DNA from: Hyphomicrobiales bacterium
Lineage (GTDB): Bacteria; Pseudomonadota; Alphaproteobacteria; Rhizobiales; Rhizobiaceae
Assembly (NCBI GenBank): GCA_021775455.1
Contig: JAJFHU010000015.1
Span: 62,001 to 126,000 of the forward strand
DNA length: 64,000 nucleotides
Reading direction: 5' to 3'
This document shows, in pieces, positions 1-9,377 of the stretch. Numbering within the stretch: position 1 is the first letter of the stretch; each line of letters starts with the position of its first letter. A model generated the notes under the pieces. It saw nothing but the letters and a program-made list of their open reading frames with translations, had not been told where the DNA came from and did no database searches. The position numbers were made by a program, and so were the translations under genes.

Positions 1-1095
1 AGCCCAACGTCTATTGAGCTCGTTGACGTTGAGTTTAAATTTTTGGCCTGAAAACTCGAGCAGGTGAAACAGGAACAACGGCGCATCGGCGTGCGCAAAT
101 GCGGCATGATTGGTCATCGAGCTTGCACCGGTTATGCGTGGATTAAGTTCGCCCAGCCAAATGTCACCGGTATCCTGATCAACCAAAAAGTCCAGTTCAA
201 AATATCCCCGATATCCCTCTTTGAGCAATTGTTTGCCAAACTTAAAGGTCAGGTCGCGTGCCTTGTCTCGGGTTTTTCTTGGAAAAGCAGTTGCCATGAT
301 TTCGTTACCACACCAACCGCCGCGATACGGAGTAAGATCGCCAAAGCCAACCAGTTCGGTCATCAACGGACCGACGATTGTGCCTTCTGATGTCGCACAG
401 GCCTCGATTGCCGAACCCCGACAATCGATGCGCTTCATGATCTTGATTTCGCCCTGACCGATTATTTCATGCTCATGCTTTCTAAAATCGTCTTCAGATT
501 TGATAAAAAATGTCGTGTGCCCGGAATCGCCAAATGCAGATTGCAGAACAAGGTCATCACCAAGCTTTGCCTTCTTGCATAATTTCTTGAGGTGATGGTA
601 ACTCTCGACCTCTGCAAGAGTGTTCGGAACTGAAGGAACACCCGCCTTGTCACCTATGCGCACGGTTTCAATCTTGTTGTCGCAGCGAGTTCGTAGTTCT
701 GCACTTGGAAACCAGATTGCAGAACCTCCCAACTCAGCGACCAATCGTTCAGTTTCCTCATTAAACATCAGGAAAACAAAATTTGGATTTCCGCCGCGTC
801 GCTTAATCAGATCAATTACTTCTTTGTGCTGGAGAAGATAGTTGTTTATATCCTCAATTGATTGAAATTCCGCGTGCGGTTGTACACTTGGACAAAACAC
901 GTTTGGATGGCGGCCATCGTAGCAATCTATGTAGGAAATATATTTGAAATTCTTGCACCATTCATCGATACCCAGCAGATTGAAATTTGTTGCTGAAACA
1001 AAATAAATTGGTTCTTCATTGCGATGAAAATACCTCCGAATTTCCGAGATGTTGTTCAGGATTTTCGGGGGTTTTCCATTCTTACTTTTTGACAT
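1..1095 (-). CDS. ATP-grasp ligase-like protein (partial, C-terminus beyond window)
   Basis: An open frame of 365 codons runs from an ATG at 1095 to base 1 without a stop, so the C-terminus is missing. A strong Shine-Dalgarno (AGGAGG, complement of 1102-1107) sits just before the ATG. The protein shows ATP-grasp features: a glycine/serine loop FGDSGHTTFF near residue 190, a substrate segment GGWCGNEI, and the metal/ATP motif GELNPRITG near residue 320 with the E-x-N pair and arginine. Such enzymes ligate a carboxylate to an amine or thiol; annotations of 'biotin carboxylase-like' are common for this type, but no biotin domain is seen. It lies 18 bp downstream of the PLP decarboxylase and is surely co-transcribed. 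The substrate is unknown. Confidence 0.8.
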   Translation of the reverse strand, partial: MSKSKNGKPPKILNNISEIRRYFHRNEEPIYFVSATNFNLLGIDEWCKNFKYISYIDCYDGRHPNVFCPSVQPHAEFQSIEDINNYLLQHKEVIDLIKRRGGNPNFVFLMFNEETERLVAELGGSAIWFPSAELRTRCDNKIETVRIGDKAGVPSVPNTLAEVESYHHLKKLCKKAKLGDDLVLQSAFGDSGHTTFFIKSEDDFRKHEHEIIGQGEIKIMKRIDCRGSAIEACATSEGTIVGPLMTELVGFGDLTPYRGGWCGNEIMATAFPRKTRDKARDLTFKFGKQLLKEGYRGYFELDFLVDQDTGDIWLGELNPRITGASSMTNHAAFAHADAPLFLFHLLEFSGQKFKLNVNELNRRWA

Positions 1096-1113
1096 GTTAC
1101 TCCTCCTACTAAA

Positions 1114-3849
1114 TTACTCTGCTGCCAGTGCCCTGTCTTTTCTTGACTTGTTTAGAGCTTCATCGGTAAACACCCGAAGTCCGAGATCGGGCCTGTATCC
1201 GTGAATTTCACTGACGTCCAATGCACGCATAAATGCCAGAATTTCCCTGCTCACCACCTGCCCCGGCACTAGAATTGGAAATCCTGGCGGGTACGGAATG
1301 ATAAAGGACGCCGAGACAACTTCGCGTCCGCTATCAAGCGCTGCAATCATACTTCCATCAAGTGCCAGATAATCACAATTTTCCTCATCGTAACTGAGGA
1401 AAAACGCAGTTCTCACATCCCCTTCGGGGGTTTTATCATCACTGCGAAATGCAGGATGAAAACAACTGAAATCCGGCAGCGGAGGATAGTCTACCATCAG
1501 ATTCTTCACGCGGCGCTCGAAGGACATACGCTCCATCTTTGAAGCATCATCATATAATTCATCAAGATCCTTTGCGATCTCCACCAATACCTCAATCAAG
1601 TACGCAACCGATGACCGTGTAGTCCCGATGTTGGTCATGAACAGAACGGTATTACGGGAAGTTTTGTTAATCTGAATACCGTATTTGTCCATTAAGATTT
1701 GTGTTTTGAAAGTATCACCGTCCCAACCTGTGCCACCAACAACAAGGGTCACCCTTGTGGCATCCAGAACAAACTCGTCCGTTGCCCAACACTCCCAAAT
1801 ATCCGTCCAACCCTGCTCCGGATCATAGTAAGACTGCACGCCGCTTTCGCGATATTGCTCTGGTATCATGTCGCCCGCTGTCAGTACCTTGAAATACTTC
1901 TGGAGCAATGGATGAGTTGAGATGGCCCGCCGCATTGACATTGCCGCTTCCACTTGTCGTTGGACAAATTCAAACCCCTCCAGTTCAACTTGCCTCCGAC
2001 CGACATCCAACGAGGCAATAATCTGGTAGTTTGGAGAGGTTGAAGTATGCGTCATGTATGCTTCATGGAAACTCTGTTCGACTTCGCCTTTGAAATCCTG
2101 GTCATTCACATGAATCATGGATCCCTGTCGCAGGGATGTAAGCGTCTTGTGCGTGGATTGCGTGGCATAAACCCTGACCCGTGCGTCCGGCGGCGGCACA
2201 AGCTGTGTATTCATCATGGCTTCATGGTCGTCTTTATCCAGCTTTTTACACTGTTTTTCCCACGCACTTTTGGCTTTGGGTGTACGCAAATCGTCACGTA
2301 AATTATTGGCCGCATTCATTGCGGTTCTCTGGCGATAGGTCGGGCCAAATCTTGCAAATGCAAACCAGGCTTCATCCCAAAGGAAAATGAGGTCCGGTTT
2401 GATCGCCAGGCATTCCTTCATCACCTGCTCAACATTGTATACAATTCCGTCAAACGTACAGTTTGTTAAAAGCAACATGCGCACACGATCAAGTTTGCCA
2501 GCTGATTTAAGTTCCAACAATTGACGCTTTATTCCTGTTAGCGGGACAGCTCCGTACATTGAATATTCATTAAGTGGATAACTTTCTAGATAAACGACTT
2601 GCGCGCCAGATAACACCATTCCGTAATGATGCGACTTGTGGCAATCGCGGTCGACCAACACAATGTCGCCCGGTTGCACAAGCGCCTGAACGACGATCTT
2701 GTTACAGGTGGATGTCCCATTTGTGGCGAAAAAAGTTTGACGTGACCCAAATGCCCGCGATGCGAGTTCCTGAGCTTCCTTTATAGGACCATGGGGTTCC
2801 AGTAAGCTATCCAAACCGCCCGATGTCGCGGATGTCTCAGCCATGAATATATTGGGTCCATAAAATGCTCCCATGTCCTGGATCCAGTGTGAGCGTGAAA
2901 CAGATTTCCCCCGGCTTATTGGCATGGCGTGAAACACACCAGTAGGTTGTCTGGAATATTCCTTTAGCGCCGAGAAAAATGGTGTTTTATAGCGGGATTG
3001 CACACCCCTCAAAATATTCAAATGTAATTCGACAAAATCTTCCTGATTGTAAAACACCCGGCGACACAAACCCAAGTCCATCCCGGCTATCTCTTCAACA
3101 GAGCGATCAGTAATGAGATATGCATCAAGCTCTGGTCGGATTTTTGCAATAAGACGGCATAACACCGGACCATATTCTTCGGGCCTCAGTGAATCAAAAT
3201 CATCCCCAACCTGACTCAAAAACCGCTTGAGCATCGGTAGTTCGTTTGTAGATTTCAAGGTTAGTCCTGGTCGAATAACAACGGCTTGCAAATTGTGATT
3301 AAAAAGCGTCCCGATCAGAGCATCTTCCAAGCTTGGAACAACAACCGCTTCATACTGAAAAGCATCTTCGTTGCGGCGCATACCTTGGATGCTGTTTTTC
3401 ATCCAGCGCGTTTGTGCTTCAGTAAGACTGTCAACAATCAGAACTTCAAAATAGGGTCTGCTTAGTGCGCGCGCTTCCGGCGATAGCAGCGCTTCATCTT
3501 CATTCTCATCTGGTTCATTTTCTTCCCGATCCCTGTCAAGCGGGATGGTTCGCCGCCGATAGGCACCGGAACTAAGAGCCCTGGCAACACGCCTTACTGA
3601 AAACGCGAGGTCTTCGAAATTCTTGTGTTCAAACTGGCGACGCATCACATCAAATGCGTGTATTCCCGGAAAAGCCCAATAGGCTTCTGTTACGCAAAGG
3701 GTTTCGAACAGTTCTTCAATATTCTTTATTGTTTTAGAGGCGTGTTTCCCGTCAGGATCGCGGGCCATTGCAGTGGTAGCTTGTTGTAAAAAACTCCAGC
3801 CATCTGAACGCATTTGGACGGCACTGTACTGACTGCTCATGGAGTTCAT
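1114..3849 (-). CDS. Orn/Lys/Arg-type PLP decarboxylase, long form
   Basis: A fold-type I, group III amino-acid decarboxylase of about 911 residues, longer than the usual 710-760 of the LdcC/SpeF/AdiA family. The N-terminal part (about residues 130-230) resembles the receiver-like wing domain and is preceded by a very acidic stretch (residues about 105-122). The PLP domain shows ATNGTSTCNK near residue 375, FLWDEAWFAF near 490 and the Schiff-base lysine in STHKTLTSLRQG at about residue 568. It should decarboxylate a basic amino acid to a polyamine precursor (agmatine, cadaverine or putrescine); which one cannot be read from sequence. I chose ATG 3849, which has GGAAAGG 9 nt upstream, over a TTG at 3867. 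It lies between the nitrilase and ATP-grasp genes. Confidence 0.9.
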   Translation of the reverse strand: MNSMSSQYSAVQMRSDGWSFLQQATTAMARDPDGKHASKTIKNIEELFETLCVTEAYWAFPGIHAFDVMRRQFEHKNFEDLAFSVRRVARALSSGAYRRRTIPLDRDREENEPDENEDEALLSPEARALSRPYFEVLIVDSLTEAQTRWMKNSIQGMRRNEDAFQYEAVVVPSLEDALIGTLFNHNLQAVVIRPGLTLKSTNELPMLKRFLSQVGDDFDSLRPEEYGPVLCRLIAKIRPELDAYLITDRSVEEIAGMDLGLCRRVFYNQEDFVELHLNILRGVQSRYKTPFFSALKEYSRQPTGVFHAMPISRGKSVSRSHWIQDMGAFYGPNIFMAETSATSGGLDSLLEPHGPIKEAQELASRAFGSRQTFFATNGTSTCNKIVVQALVQPGDIVLVDRDCHKSHHYGMVLSGAQVVYLESYPLNEYSMYGAVPLTGIKRQLLELKSAGKLDRVRMLLLTNCTFDGIVYNVEQVMKECLAIKPDLIFLWDEAWFAFARFGPTYRQRTAMNAANNLRDDLRTPKAKSAWEKQCKKLDKDDHEAMMNTQLVPPPDARVRVYATQSTHKTLTSLRQGSMIHVNDQDFKGEVEQSFHEAYMTHTSTSPNYQIIASLDVGRRQVELEGFEFVQRQVEAAMSMRRAISTHPLLQKYFKVLTAGDMIPEQYRESGVQSYYDPEQGWTDIWECWATDEFVLDATRVTLVVGGTGWDGDTFKTQILMDKYGIQINKTSRNTVLFMTNIGTTRSSVAYLIEVLVEIAKDLDELYDDASKMERMSFERRVKNLMVDYPPLPDFSCFHPAFRSDDKTPEGDVRTAFFLSYDEENCDYLALDGSMIAALDSGREVVSASFIIPYPPGFPILVPGQVVSREILAFMRALDVSEIHGYRPDLGLRVFTDEALNKSRKDRALAAE

Positions 3850-3897
3850 ATAACATTGCCTTTCCAACCACGGTTCAAGAGGTATTAAACATGTCCA

Positions 3898-4923
3898 TCA
3901 ACCCACATTTCTTTTGTTTCCCGGGAGTTCTTTTTCCACTTGCCCCCAAGAATTGTCTGACAATAGTGCATCCTCATCCTTCATTTGTCCAATCGAGACG
4001 CTTGGCGTGTCGGACGACTTCATATTATTAGTCCTGTCATCGGCCCCCACTTTACATCCTGCTTCTAGACCTTGTTTAGGGATCTCGAGTTTTCCGAGGG
4101 TGTGTAGATATGCGTCTGCACCACTACCCTTTTCATAGACTGAAAAATCTGTTGGCCGATCACGAAAACTCTTGAGCACCTGACCCAGGCCATTGAAACC
4201 GGTTTCGCGCTGACGACGGACACGATCCAGGTCGATCTCAAACGGGAACATCTCATCCTGGCCAGCGGCCTGATAGAGCATCGTAGCCGATGGATCAAAA
4301 ATACAGGAGCGTCCCACGCCTCCCGCAGACAAGCCATTTACATCGATAACATAGCACTGGAATTGTGCAGCCGTTGCTCTTGCTATGGCAATCTCGGCAT
4401 CCCGGTCCGTAGTGCCTGTAAGAACCGGATGCAAAAGAACTTCAACGCCCATACTGGTGAGTTGACGAGTGGTTTCCGGAAACCAAATATCATAACAAAT
4501 TGACAACCCAAACCGACCGACTTCGGGAACATCAAAGACACAAAATTCCGTGCCTGCCTCTACATTCGCTTCATATGGTCTGAACGGAAACATCTTGCGG
4601 TACCTGGTGACGATCTGACCAGCAGGATTGATAACAACGGAGGTGTTGTAAATCTTTCCTTCTGGCGTTTCTTCGAACATGGAACCCGGGATTAGCCAGA
4701 TATTGTGACGCTTGGCATCTTCCTGAAACTGGCGGATTACTTCATTGTCTAGCGGTTGGGCGTATTTCGTCAACGGCCCAAATGGCGCAAGTTCGCTGAA
4801 CAAGACCATTTGTGTCCATGGGAAGCGCGACATCAAAATATCAAGGCGATGTCGCATGCCATCAACATTCGACTGAAGAGCCCCGACGTGCATTTGAACA
4901 CCGGCAATTGCAAAAGGTGTCAT
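3898..4923 (-). CDS. carbon-nitrogen hydrolase (nitrilase superfamily)
   Basis: A nitrilase-fold amidase of 341 residues. The Glu-Lys-Cys triad is visible in order: E in LFSELAPFG, K in RYRKMFPFRPYE and C in LSICYDIWFPE. The catalytic domain ends near residue 270; a polar tail of about 60 residues follows with no recognisable domain. The family includes N-carbamoylputrescine amidase (AguB), attractive beside a possible arginine decarboxylase, but no agmatine deiminase gene is present, so the substrate is open. I chose ATG 4923 because the upstream extension begins at TTG and is low in conservation-like character; AGGAC lies 11 nt before the ATG. The decarboxylase starts about 48 bp downstream, making this the first gene of a three-gene operon. 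Confidence 0.85.
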   Translation of the reverse strand: MTPFAIAGVQMHVGALQSNVDGMRHRLDILMSRFPWTQMVLFSELAPFGPLTKYAQPLDNEVIRQFQEDAKRHNIWLIPGSMFEETPEGKIYNTSVVINPAGQIVTRYRKMFPFRPYEANVEAGTEFCVFDVPEVGRFGLSICYDIWFPETTRQLTSMGVEVLLHPVLTGTTDRDAEIAIARATAAQFQCYVIDVNGLSAGGVGRSCIFDPSATMLYQAAGQDEMFPFEIDLDRVRRQRETGFNGLGQVLKSFRDRPTDFSVYEKGSGADAYLHTLGKLEIPKQGLEAGCKVGADDRTNNMKSSDTPSVSIGQMKDEDALLSDNSWGQVEKELPGNKRNVG

Positions 4924-5022
4924 GATTAGATGTTGTCCTGATGAGGATGTGCTTTTGAATTCACTTAAACCTGCACTATGCGATGTGAAATGGCCATTGT
5001 CCAACCATAGTATGAATTTCAG

Positions 5023-5517
5023 TTAACTTGCTTGTGCAGGGCCAGACTCATCGACAATTTCTATGCCTGCCATGTGCTCCAGTACGCTCTTGTCTTTGGC
5101 ATCATACTTGCCTCCGATTGACCAATTATGCCCGTACGGGTCGACAAGTTTACCACAGATACCGCCCCATGAGACTTCCGCCAATGGGTAAATTTCGACA
5201 GCGCCTGCTTCCATGGCTGCAGACCATATCTTGATCGCATCTTCAACTTCCAAATGCAGCAATACGGCCGAACCGCCAATGGATTGCGGAGACAAAATTC
5301 CTGCATCAACAAATTCATCACACAGATACACACTGGAACCGCATATTTTCAACTCAGCATGCTGAACCAGTTCCGAACCTGTTGTGTTGATTCGATTCAG
5401 TTCTTTCGCACCAAATGCATTCTTGTAAAACTCAATAGCCTGGTCACCTCCCCTTACTGTTATATAGGGAGTGAGGGAGGGGGTAGAAATCCCGGATTTT
5501 GAACCTTTTTTACCCAT
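5023..5517 (-). CDS. VOC-superfamily (PhnB/glyoxalase-like) protein
   Basis: A 164-residue single-domain protein of the vicinal-oxygen-chelate fold, PhnB-like subgroup. It begins with SLTPYITVRGGDQAIEFYK and ends with the family-typical DPYGHNWSIGG. Such proteins are often annotated as glyoxalase or bleomycin-resistance-like, without proven activity. The start is ATG 5517, preceded by GGAGAAAATTG, a clear ribosome binding site; a longer frame to 5625 has no such support. The gene is about 100 bp upstream of the nitrilase gene on the same strand, so co-transcription is possible but not required. It is divergent from the small gene at 5627. Confidence 0.8.
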   Translation of the reverse strand: MGKKGSKSGISTPSLTPYITVRGGDQAIEFYKNAFGAKELNRINTTGSELVQHAELKICGSSVYLCDEFVDAGILSPQSIGGSAVLLHLEVEDAIKIWSAAMEAGAVEIYPLAEVSWGGICGKLVDPYGHNWSIGGKYDAKDKSVLEHMAGIEIVDESGPAQAS

Positions 5518-5626
5518 CAATTTTCTCCAGAGTTGAAAATGCATCTTGTTTTGATAATCAATCTTGCGGTTGTTTTCAATTACACCATGATCCATAATGT
5601 AGGCAAAATTGCGAAAGGTCAACACT

Positions 5627-5983
5627 ATGGATCAAGATGTTGCATTAGGGGTGCAAACTTCCGTCACGCAATCTGATATGGAGTCGTTAAGAGCTGCCGG
5701 GCGTTTGGGTGAATACGCAGTCGTATATCGCACCAGGCGAAACCAGCAAGGTGGCGGATTTGGAGATCAAGATAATCGCCCATTTGCATGGGGTGTGCTG
5801 ATCTATGTCGATTTAGTATTGGCCCGAGTCAACAGTGCACGCGGCCACGGGCGGGAATGGAATAGTCTGGACCGTTTGGAGGCCTGGTTGCGGCAACAGG
5901 GGTTTTGGTATTGGTGGACTCGTAACGATCTGGAAGCACTGGGTGATCCAACACAAGGCCAGCGTGACAATGAAGAGGAATAA
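5627..5983 (+). CDS. hypothetical protein, 118 aa
   Basis: A small soluble protein that I do not recognise. It contains a tryptophan-rich C-terminal half (WNSLDRLEAWLRQQ followed by FWYWWTRNDLEAL) and an acidic end NEEE. ATG 5627 has GAAAGG 8 nt upstream, better than the in-frame TTG at 5609. No signal peptide or membrane segment is seen. It is divergent from the VOC gene, with start codons about 110 bp apart, so the two may share a regulatory region. The regular codon use and good ribosome site support a real gene; no function can be given. Confidence 0.6.
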   Translation: MDQDVALGVQTSVTQSDMESLRAAGRLGEYAVVYRTRRNQQGGGFGDQDNRPFAWGVLIYVDLVLARVNSARGHGREWNSLDRLEAWLRQQGFWYWWTRNDLEALGDPTQGQRDNEEE

Positions 5984-6036
5984 TCCGGATCGAAGGACGA
6001 GGATCGGATTTCCTATAGGGTAGCCTTGCAGAAGAA

Positions 6037-6765
6037 CTAACTAAACTGGATTTCGAGCTTCTTCAGCTCTTCCGCGAGCTTTGCAAAATCCATTTTGTTT
6101 CCAATTCGTTTGGAAAACCAGTCTTCGTGAACTCCGAATACAGTTAAGGGGAAACGTTGAACTCCCAGCGCCTTTGCGAAAGCCAGACGATGTCGACCGT
6201 TCTCGCCTTTCATCAGTTCCCCGTCACCTGAAACATAGCATTTGCAAACATCGCTTGCCAGGTTTTGGTCATAACCAGTGGCCATCATGCTCGTACAAAT
6301 TGGTGTCAGATAGTTCTCAAAGAAGTCATCTATTTCATTTTCAGTCCTGAATGTAATCTTCTTGTACTTGCTGGATCCGTGTTCACGTAACTCGGTTACG
6401 ATTTTCTGATACCAAATTGAGTTCGCGAAATTGCCCTGGCTGTCCACAAAATCCTGCACCAGTTTGAATTTTTCGGATTTTTCTATGTTTTCGCGAATGA
6501 CAAAATCTTCTTTAGAGATGATAAACCGGTTACGATAGAACAAATTACAGTTTTTTGTATTCTTGTTGATAACACCAAGCTTGTCCAGGATGCCCCCGAC
6601 ATTCTTGGGCTTCCTTGTCCTGATATTAGCCACATCGTGAACCACATGAGCCGGATCGACCCAAATAGTTGCACGCATACCAAGTTTCCGTGCCGTCTGA
6701 TTGGCACTGTAGGATAGTTTGTTCCACATGTTCAGTTCATAACAGAATGAAAATTTGAAACCCAT
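6037..6765 (-). CDS. ParB/sulfiredoxin-like domain protein, hypothetical
   Basis: A 242-residue protein whose C-terminal part contains KGENGRHRLAFAKALGVQ followed by FPLTVFGVHEDWF, resembling the ParB/Srx nucleotide-binding motif (G-x-x-R-x-x-A-x-x-x-L-G). The N-terminal half is unfamiliar and rich in N, K and F. There is no helix-turn-helix like that of plasmid ParB, so partitioning is unlikely. Similar stand-alone ParB-like proteins occur near polysaccharide genes, but that is only a loose family impression. It starts 42 bp after the kinase-like gene on the same strand and probably forms an operon with it. The ribosome site is weak. The base composition is more AT-rich than in neighbours. 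Confidence 0.6.
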   Translation of the reverse strand: MGFKFSFCYELNMWNKLSYSANQTARKLGMRATIWVDPAHVVHDVANIRTRKPKNVGGILDKLGVINKNTKNCNLFYRNRFIISKEDFVIRENIEKSEKFKLVQDFVDSQGNFANSIWYQKIVTELREHGSSKYKKITFRTENEIDDFFENYLTPICTSMMATGYDQNLASDVCKCYVSGDGELMKGENGRHRLAFAKALGVQRFPLTVFGVHEDWFSKRIGNKMDFAKLAEELKKLEIQFS

Positions 6766-6807
6766 TGGCGGCGAAGAATATTTGCAAATGAGTTTTGATC
6801 GCCACTG

Positions 6808-7809
6808 CTATCGGAATGTAGGGTAGTCCAGCAGCCTGGCAATCAATTTTCTACCTTTTCGGTCTTGCGCTTTCTGCTTAAAGCTAAGTTTTCCGTTCGT
6901 TTTATCCATTATTCCATTCAGATAGGATTCAAGCCCCAATGCAAGCAGGGTCTGGCTCGATATACACTTCGAATTCTGCTTGGTACAGGTATCAAGCAGC
7001 CCAATAATTTTGGAGCGAAGATGCGAATAGTTCATGTACAATCTGCAGGTATCAATTGATATGGGAGCATAGCCTGCATTTTCCCAGTCACTGATAATGA
7101 TGTTGCCATTTACGTCTTTCAGAACATTTGATTTCGCCATATCGCCATGTGCATAGACGTAGGCATGTTCTGCACCGAATTCCCTCAGTTTTTTGTTATT
7201 TTCAATGATCGTTTCATTCTTGGTTCTATCAAGATATGCGAAATCTGAAACTTCAAAAGGCTTGTAGTAGACTGTTGCAGGGTATATTTGCGGCAATATA
7301 TTCGAAACAAGTTTTCTCATTTTTCCAAATTGAAACAAGGCCATCTCGATATATTCTTCAATAATCCATGTTGCGCCCGAGGAATCATGATCGATTAATT
7401 CGGGAACAATTTTGGAATCGGGGATGAAATTCTTGATTATGTTTCGAGATTCAATTTCGTTTTCCAAATTAGTATTTTTTGTGTGCATATATAGTTTTAC
7501 AGAAATATTTTTATTGTCGATTTTTTGAATTCTGACATTGCTTTTTATAATTATTTCTTCGCAATAAAAATTCAATTTGAAAATATTCGGGTAAATTTTC
7601 AACCTCAATATATTCTCGATATTGAAAAAAATATTCTTCAGATTTAATAATCTACTATTTGGAAATATATTTTTTCTTATTAGAGTGTATGAAACTTTCT
7701 GGCCATTACTCGCAGAAAAATATTTGGGGTTTTTGTCGTAAAATGACTCCAGAGCCGATAATACTCTCGAAATTTCGTGGGTGGCAGAGTTGCTTTTGCC
7801 GACTTTCAT
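6808..7809 (-). CDS. phosphotransferase, APH/choline-kinase-like
   Basis: A 333-residue protein with the catalytic loop HGDMAKSNVL (HxDxxxxN) near residue 225 followed by IIISDWENAG, which matches the metal-binding segment of the APH/choline kinase/LPS-kinase superfamily. The N-terminal lobe is divergent and very rich in I, N and K; the DNA at about 7440-7700 is strikingly AT-rich compared with the flanking genes, which suggests acquisition by transfer. ATG 7809 is preferred over TTG 7830. The substrate (sugar, choline, amino alcohol or antibiotic) cannot be predicted. It is followed by the ParB-like gene, probably as a two-gene unit. Confidence 0.7.
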   Translation of the reverse strand: MKVGKSNSATHEISRVLSALESFYDKNPKYFSASNGQKVSYTLIRKNIFPNSRLLNLKNIFFNIENILRLKIYPNIFKLNFYCEEIIIKSNVRIQKIDNKNISVKLYMHTKNTNLENEIESRNIIKNFIPDSKIVPELIDHDSSGATWIIEEYIEMALFQFGKMRKLVSNILPQIYPATVYYKPFEVSDFAYLDRTKNETIIENNKKLREFGAEHAYVYAHGDMAKSNVLKDVNGNIIISDWENAGYAPISIDTCRLYMNYSHLRSKIIGLLDTCTKQNSKCISSQTLLALGLESYLNGIMDKTNGKLSFKQKAQDRKGRKLIARLLDYPTFR

Positions 7810-7927
7810 GTGCTTGCCGCTATTCGTCAATCAGAAGTTATTGCCCGGGGGTACAATATCCGCGAGTTGAATTGCATAGCGTTTGCCGGGTCAAGACCGA
7901 AAGTTGCTTCACTGTGTAAAGCGAATA

Positions 7928-9340
7928 TCAACTCTTCCATTGGGAGTCGCGAATGTCGACAAATTGTCCTGCAATTGCTGCTGCACAGGCCATTGCAGGA
8001 GATACAAGGTGTGTGCGCCCCCTGAAACCCTGGCGACCCTCAAAATTGCGATTTGATGTTGATGCGCAGCGTTCTTCCGGTTTAAGTCGGTCGTCATTCA
8101 TAGCAAGACACATAGAGCATCCAGGCTCACGCCAGTCAAATCCAGCTTCCTTGAAGATGGCATCTAAACCTTCAGCTTCTGCCTGCTCTTTCACCAAACC
8201 GGATCCAGGTACAATCATGGCGTCCACGTGATCGGCAACCTTCTTGCCTTTGGCAATTGCTGCCGCTGCCCGCAAATCCTCAATGCGTCCATTTGTGCAA
8301 GATCCAATGAATACCCGGTCGAGTTTGATGTCGGTTATTTTGGTCCCGGGCCTCAAGCCCATATATTCAAGCGCTCGCCATTTTGACACCCGTTTGGTTT
8401 CATCTTCAATCTCGTCTGGATCGGGAACAACCCCGGATACCGAAACTACATCCTCGGGCGAAGAACCCCAGGAAACGATTGGCGGCAGGTTGGTGGCATC
8501 AAGCGAAACAACCTTGTCGAAATGTGCACCTTCATCAGTGTACAGGGTTTTCCAGTAGGAAAGCGCTCGCTCATAAGCTTCTCCCTTTGGAGCTTTTGGC
8601 TTGTCCTTGATATACTGGAAAGTTTTCTCGTCAGGCGCTATCAATCCTGCCCTTGCACCACCCTCAATCGTCATGTTGCAAACGGTCATGCGTCCTTCCA
8701 TTGAAAGCGCCCGAATGGCTTCGCCGTCGAATTCAACAACATGGCCCGTTCCACCGGCAGTTCCAATTTCACCAATAATGGCGAGGATGATATCCTTGGC
8801 CGTCACCCCGTACGGCAGCTGGCCGATCACTTCCACAAGCATGTTTTTTGCTTTTTTCTGGATCAGCGTCTGGGTAGCGAGTACGTGTTCAACTTCGGAA
8901 GTACCAATACCGTGAGCAAGCGCACCAAATGCGCCGTGAGTTGAGGTATGGCTGTCACCACAAACAATGGTCATGCCGGGAAGCGTAAAACCCTGTTCGG
9001 GGCCTATAATGTGTACTATGCCCTGACGCTTGTCGTGTTCAGAATAATATTCAATCCCGAAATCAGATGCATTTTGCGCAAGAGCCTCAACCTGGATGCG
9101 ACTTTCTTCATTCTTGATGCCATTTACCCGGTCAGGCGAAGTTGGAACATTATGATCTACAACAGCAAGCGTCTTTTGTGGTGCGCGCACCTTCCGGCCA
9201 GCAATTCTTAAGCCTTCAAAAGCTTGCGGGCTCGTCACTTCATGAACCAGATGGCGATCTATATAGAGAAGCGATGTTCCATCTGCCTCTTCACTCACCA
9301 AGTGATCATTCCAAATCTTGTCATAAAGCGTCTTTGCCAT
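7928..9340 (-). CDS. leuC: 3-isopropylmalate dehydratase large subunit
   Basis: Large subunit of isopropylmalate isomerase, which interconverts 2- and 3-isopropylmalate in leucine synthesis together with LeuD (not in this window). The 470-residue length is normal. It opens with [14 protein letters not shown] and carries the aconitase-family signatures [22 protein letters not shown], and the 4Fe-4S ligands in [14 protein letters not shown] and [13 protein letters not shown] 9340 is the family start; an upstream extension in frame overlaps the promoter and is not coding. The gene stands alone, with a good sigma-70 promoter directly upstream. Confidence 0.97.
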   Translation of the reverse strand: MAKTLYDKIWNDHLVSEEADGTSLLYIDRHLVHEVTSPQAFEGLRIAGRKVRAPQKTLAVVDHNVPTSPDRVNGIKNEESRIQVEALAQNASDFGIEYYSEHDKRQGIVHIIGPEQGFTLPGMTIVCGDSHTSTHGAFGALAHGIGTSEVEHVLATQTLIQKKAKNMLVEVIGQLPYGVTAKDIILAIIGEIGTAGGTGHVVEFDGEAIRALSMEGRMTVCNMTIEGGARAGLIAPDEKTFQYIKDKPKAPKGEAYERALSYWKTLYTDEGAHFDKVVSLDATNLPPIVSWGSSPEDVVSVSGVVPDPDEIEDETKRVSKWRALEYMGLRPGTKITDIKLDRVFIGSCTNGRIEDLRAAAAIAKGKKVADHVDAMIVPGSGLVKEQAEAEGLDAIFKEAGFDWREPGCSMCLAMNDDRLKPEERCASTSNRNFEGRQGFRGRTHLVSPAMACAAAIAGQFVDIRDSQWKS

Positions 9341-9377
9341 CAGTCCAATTCCGAAAATATATGGAAAACCTTGAAAT

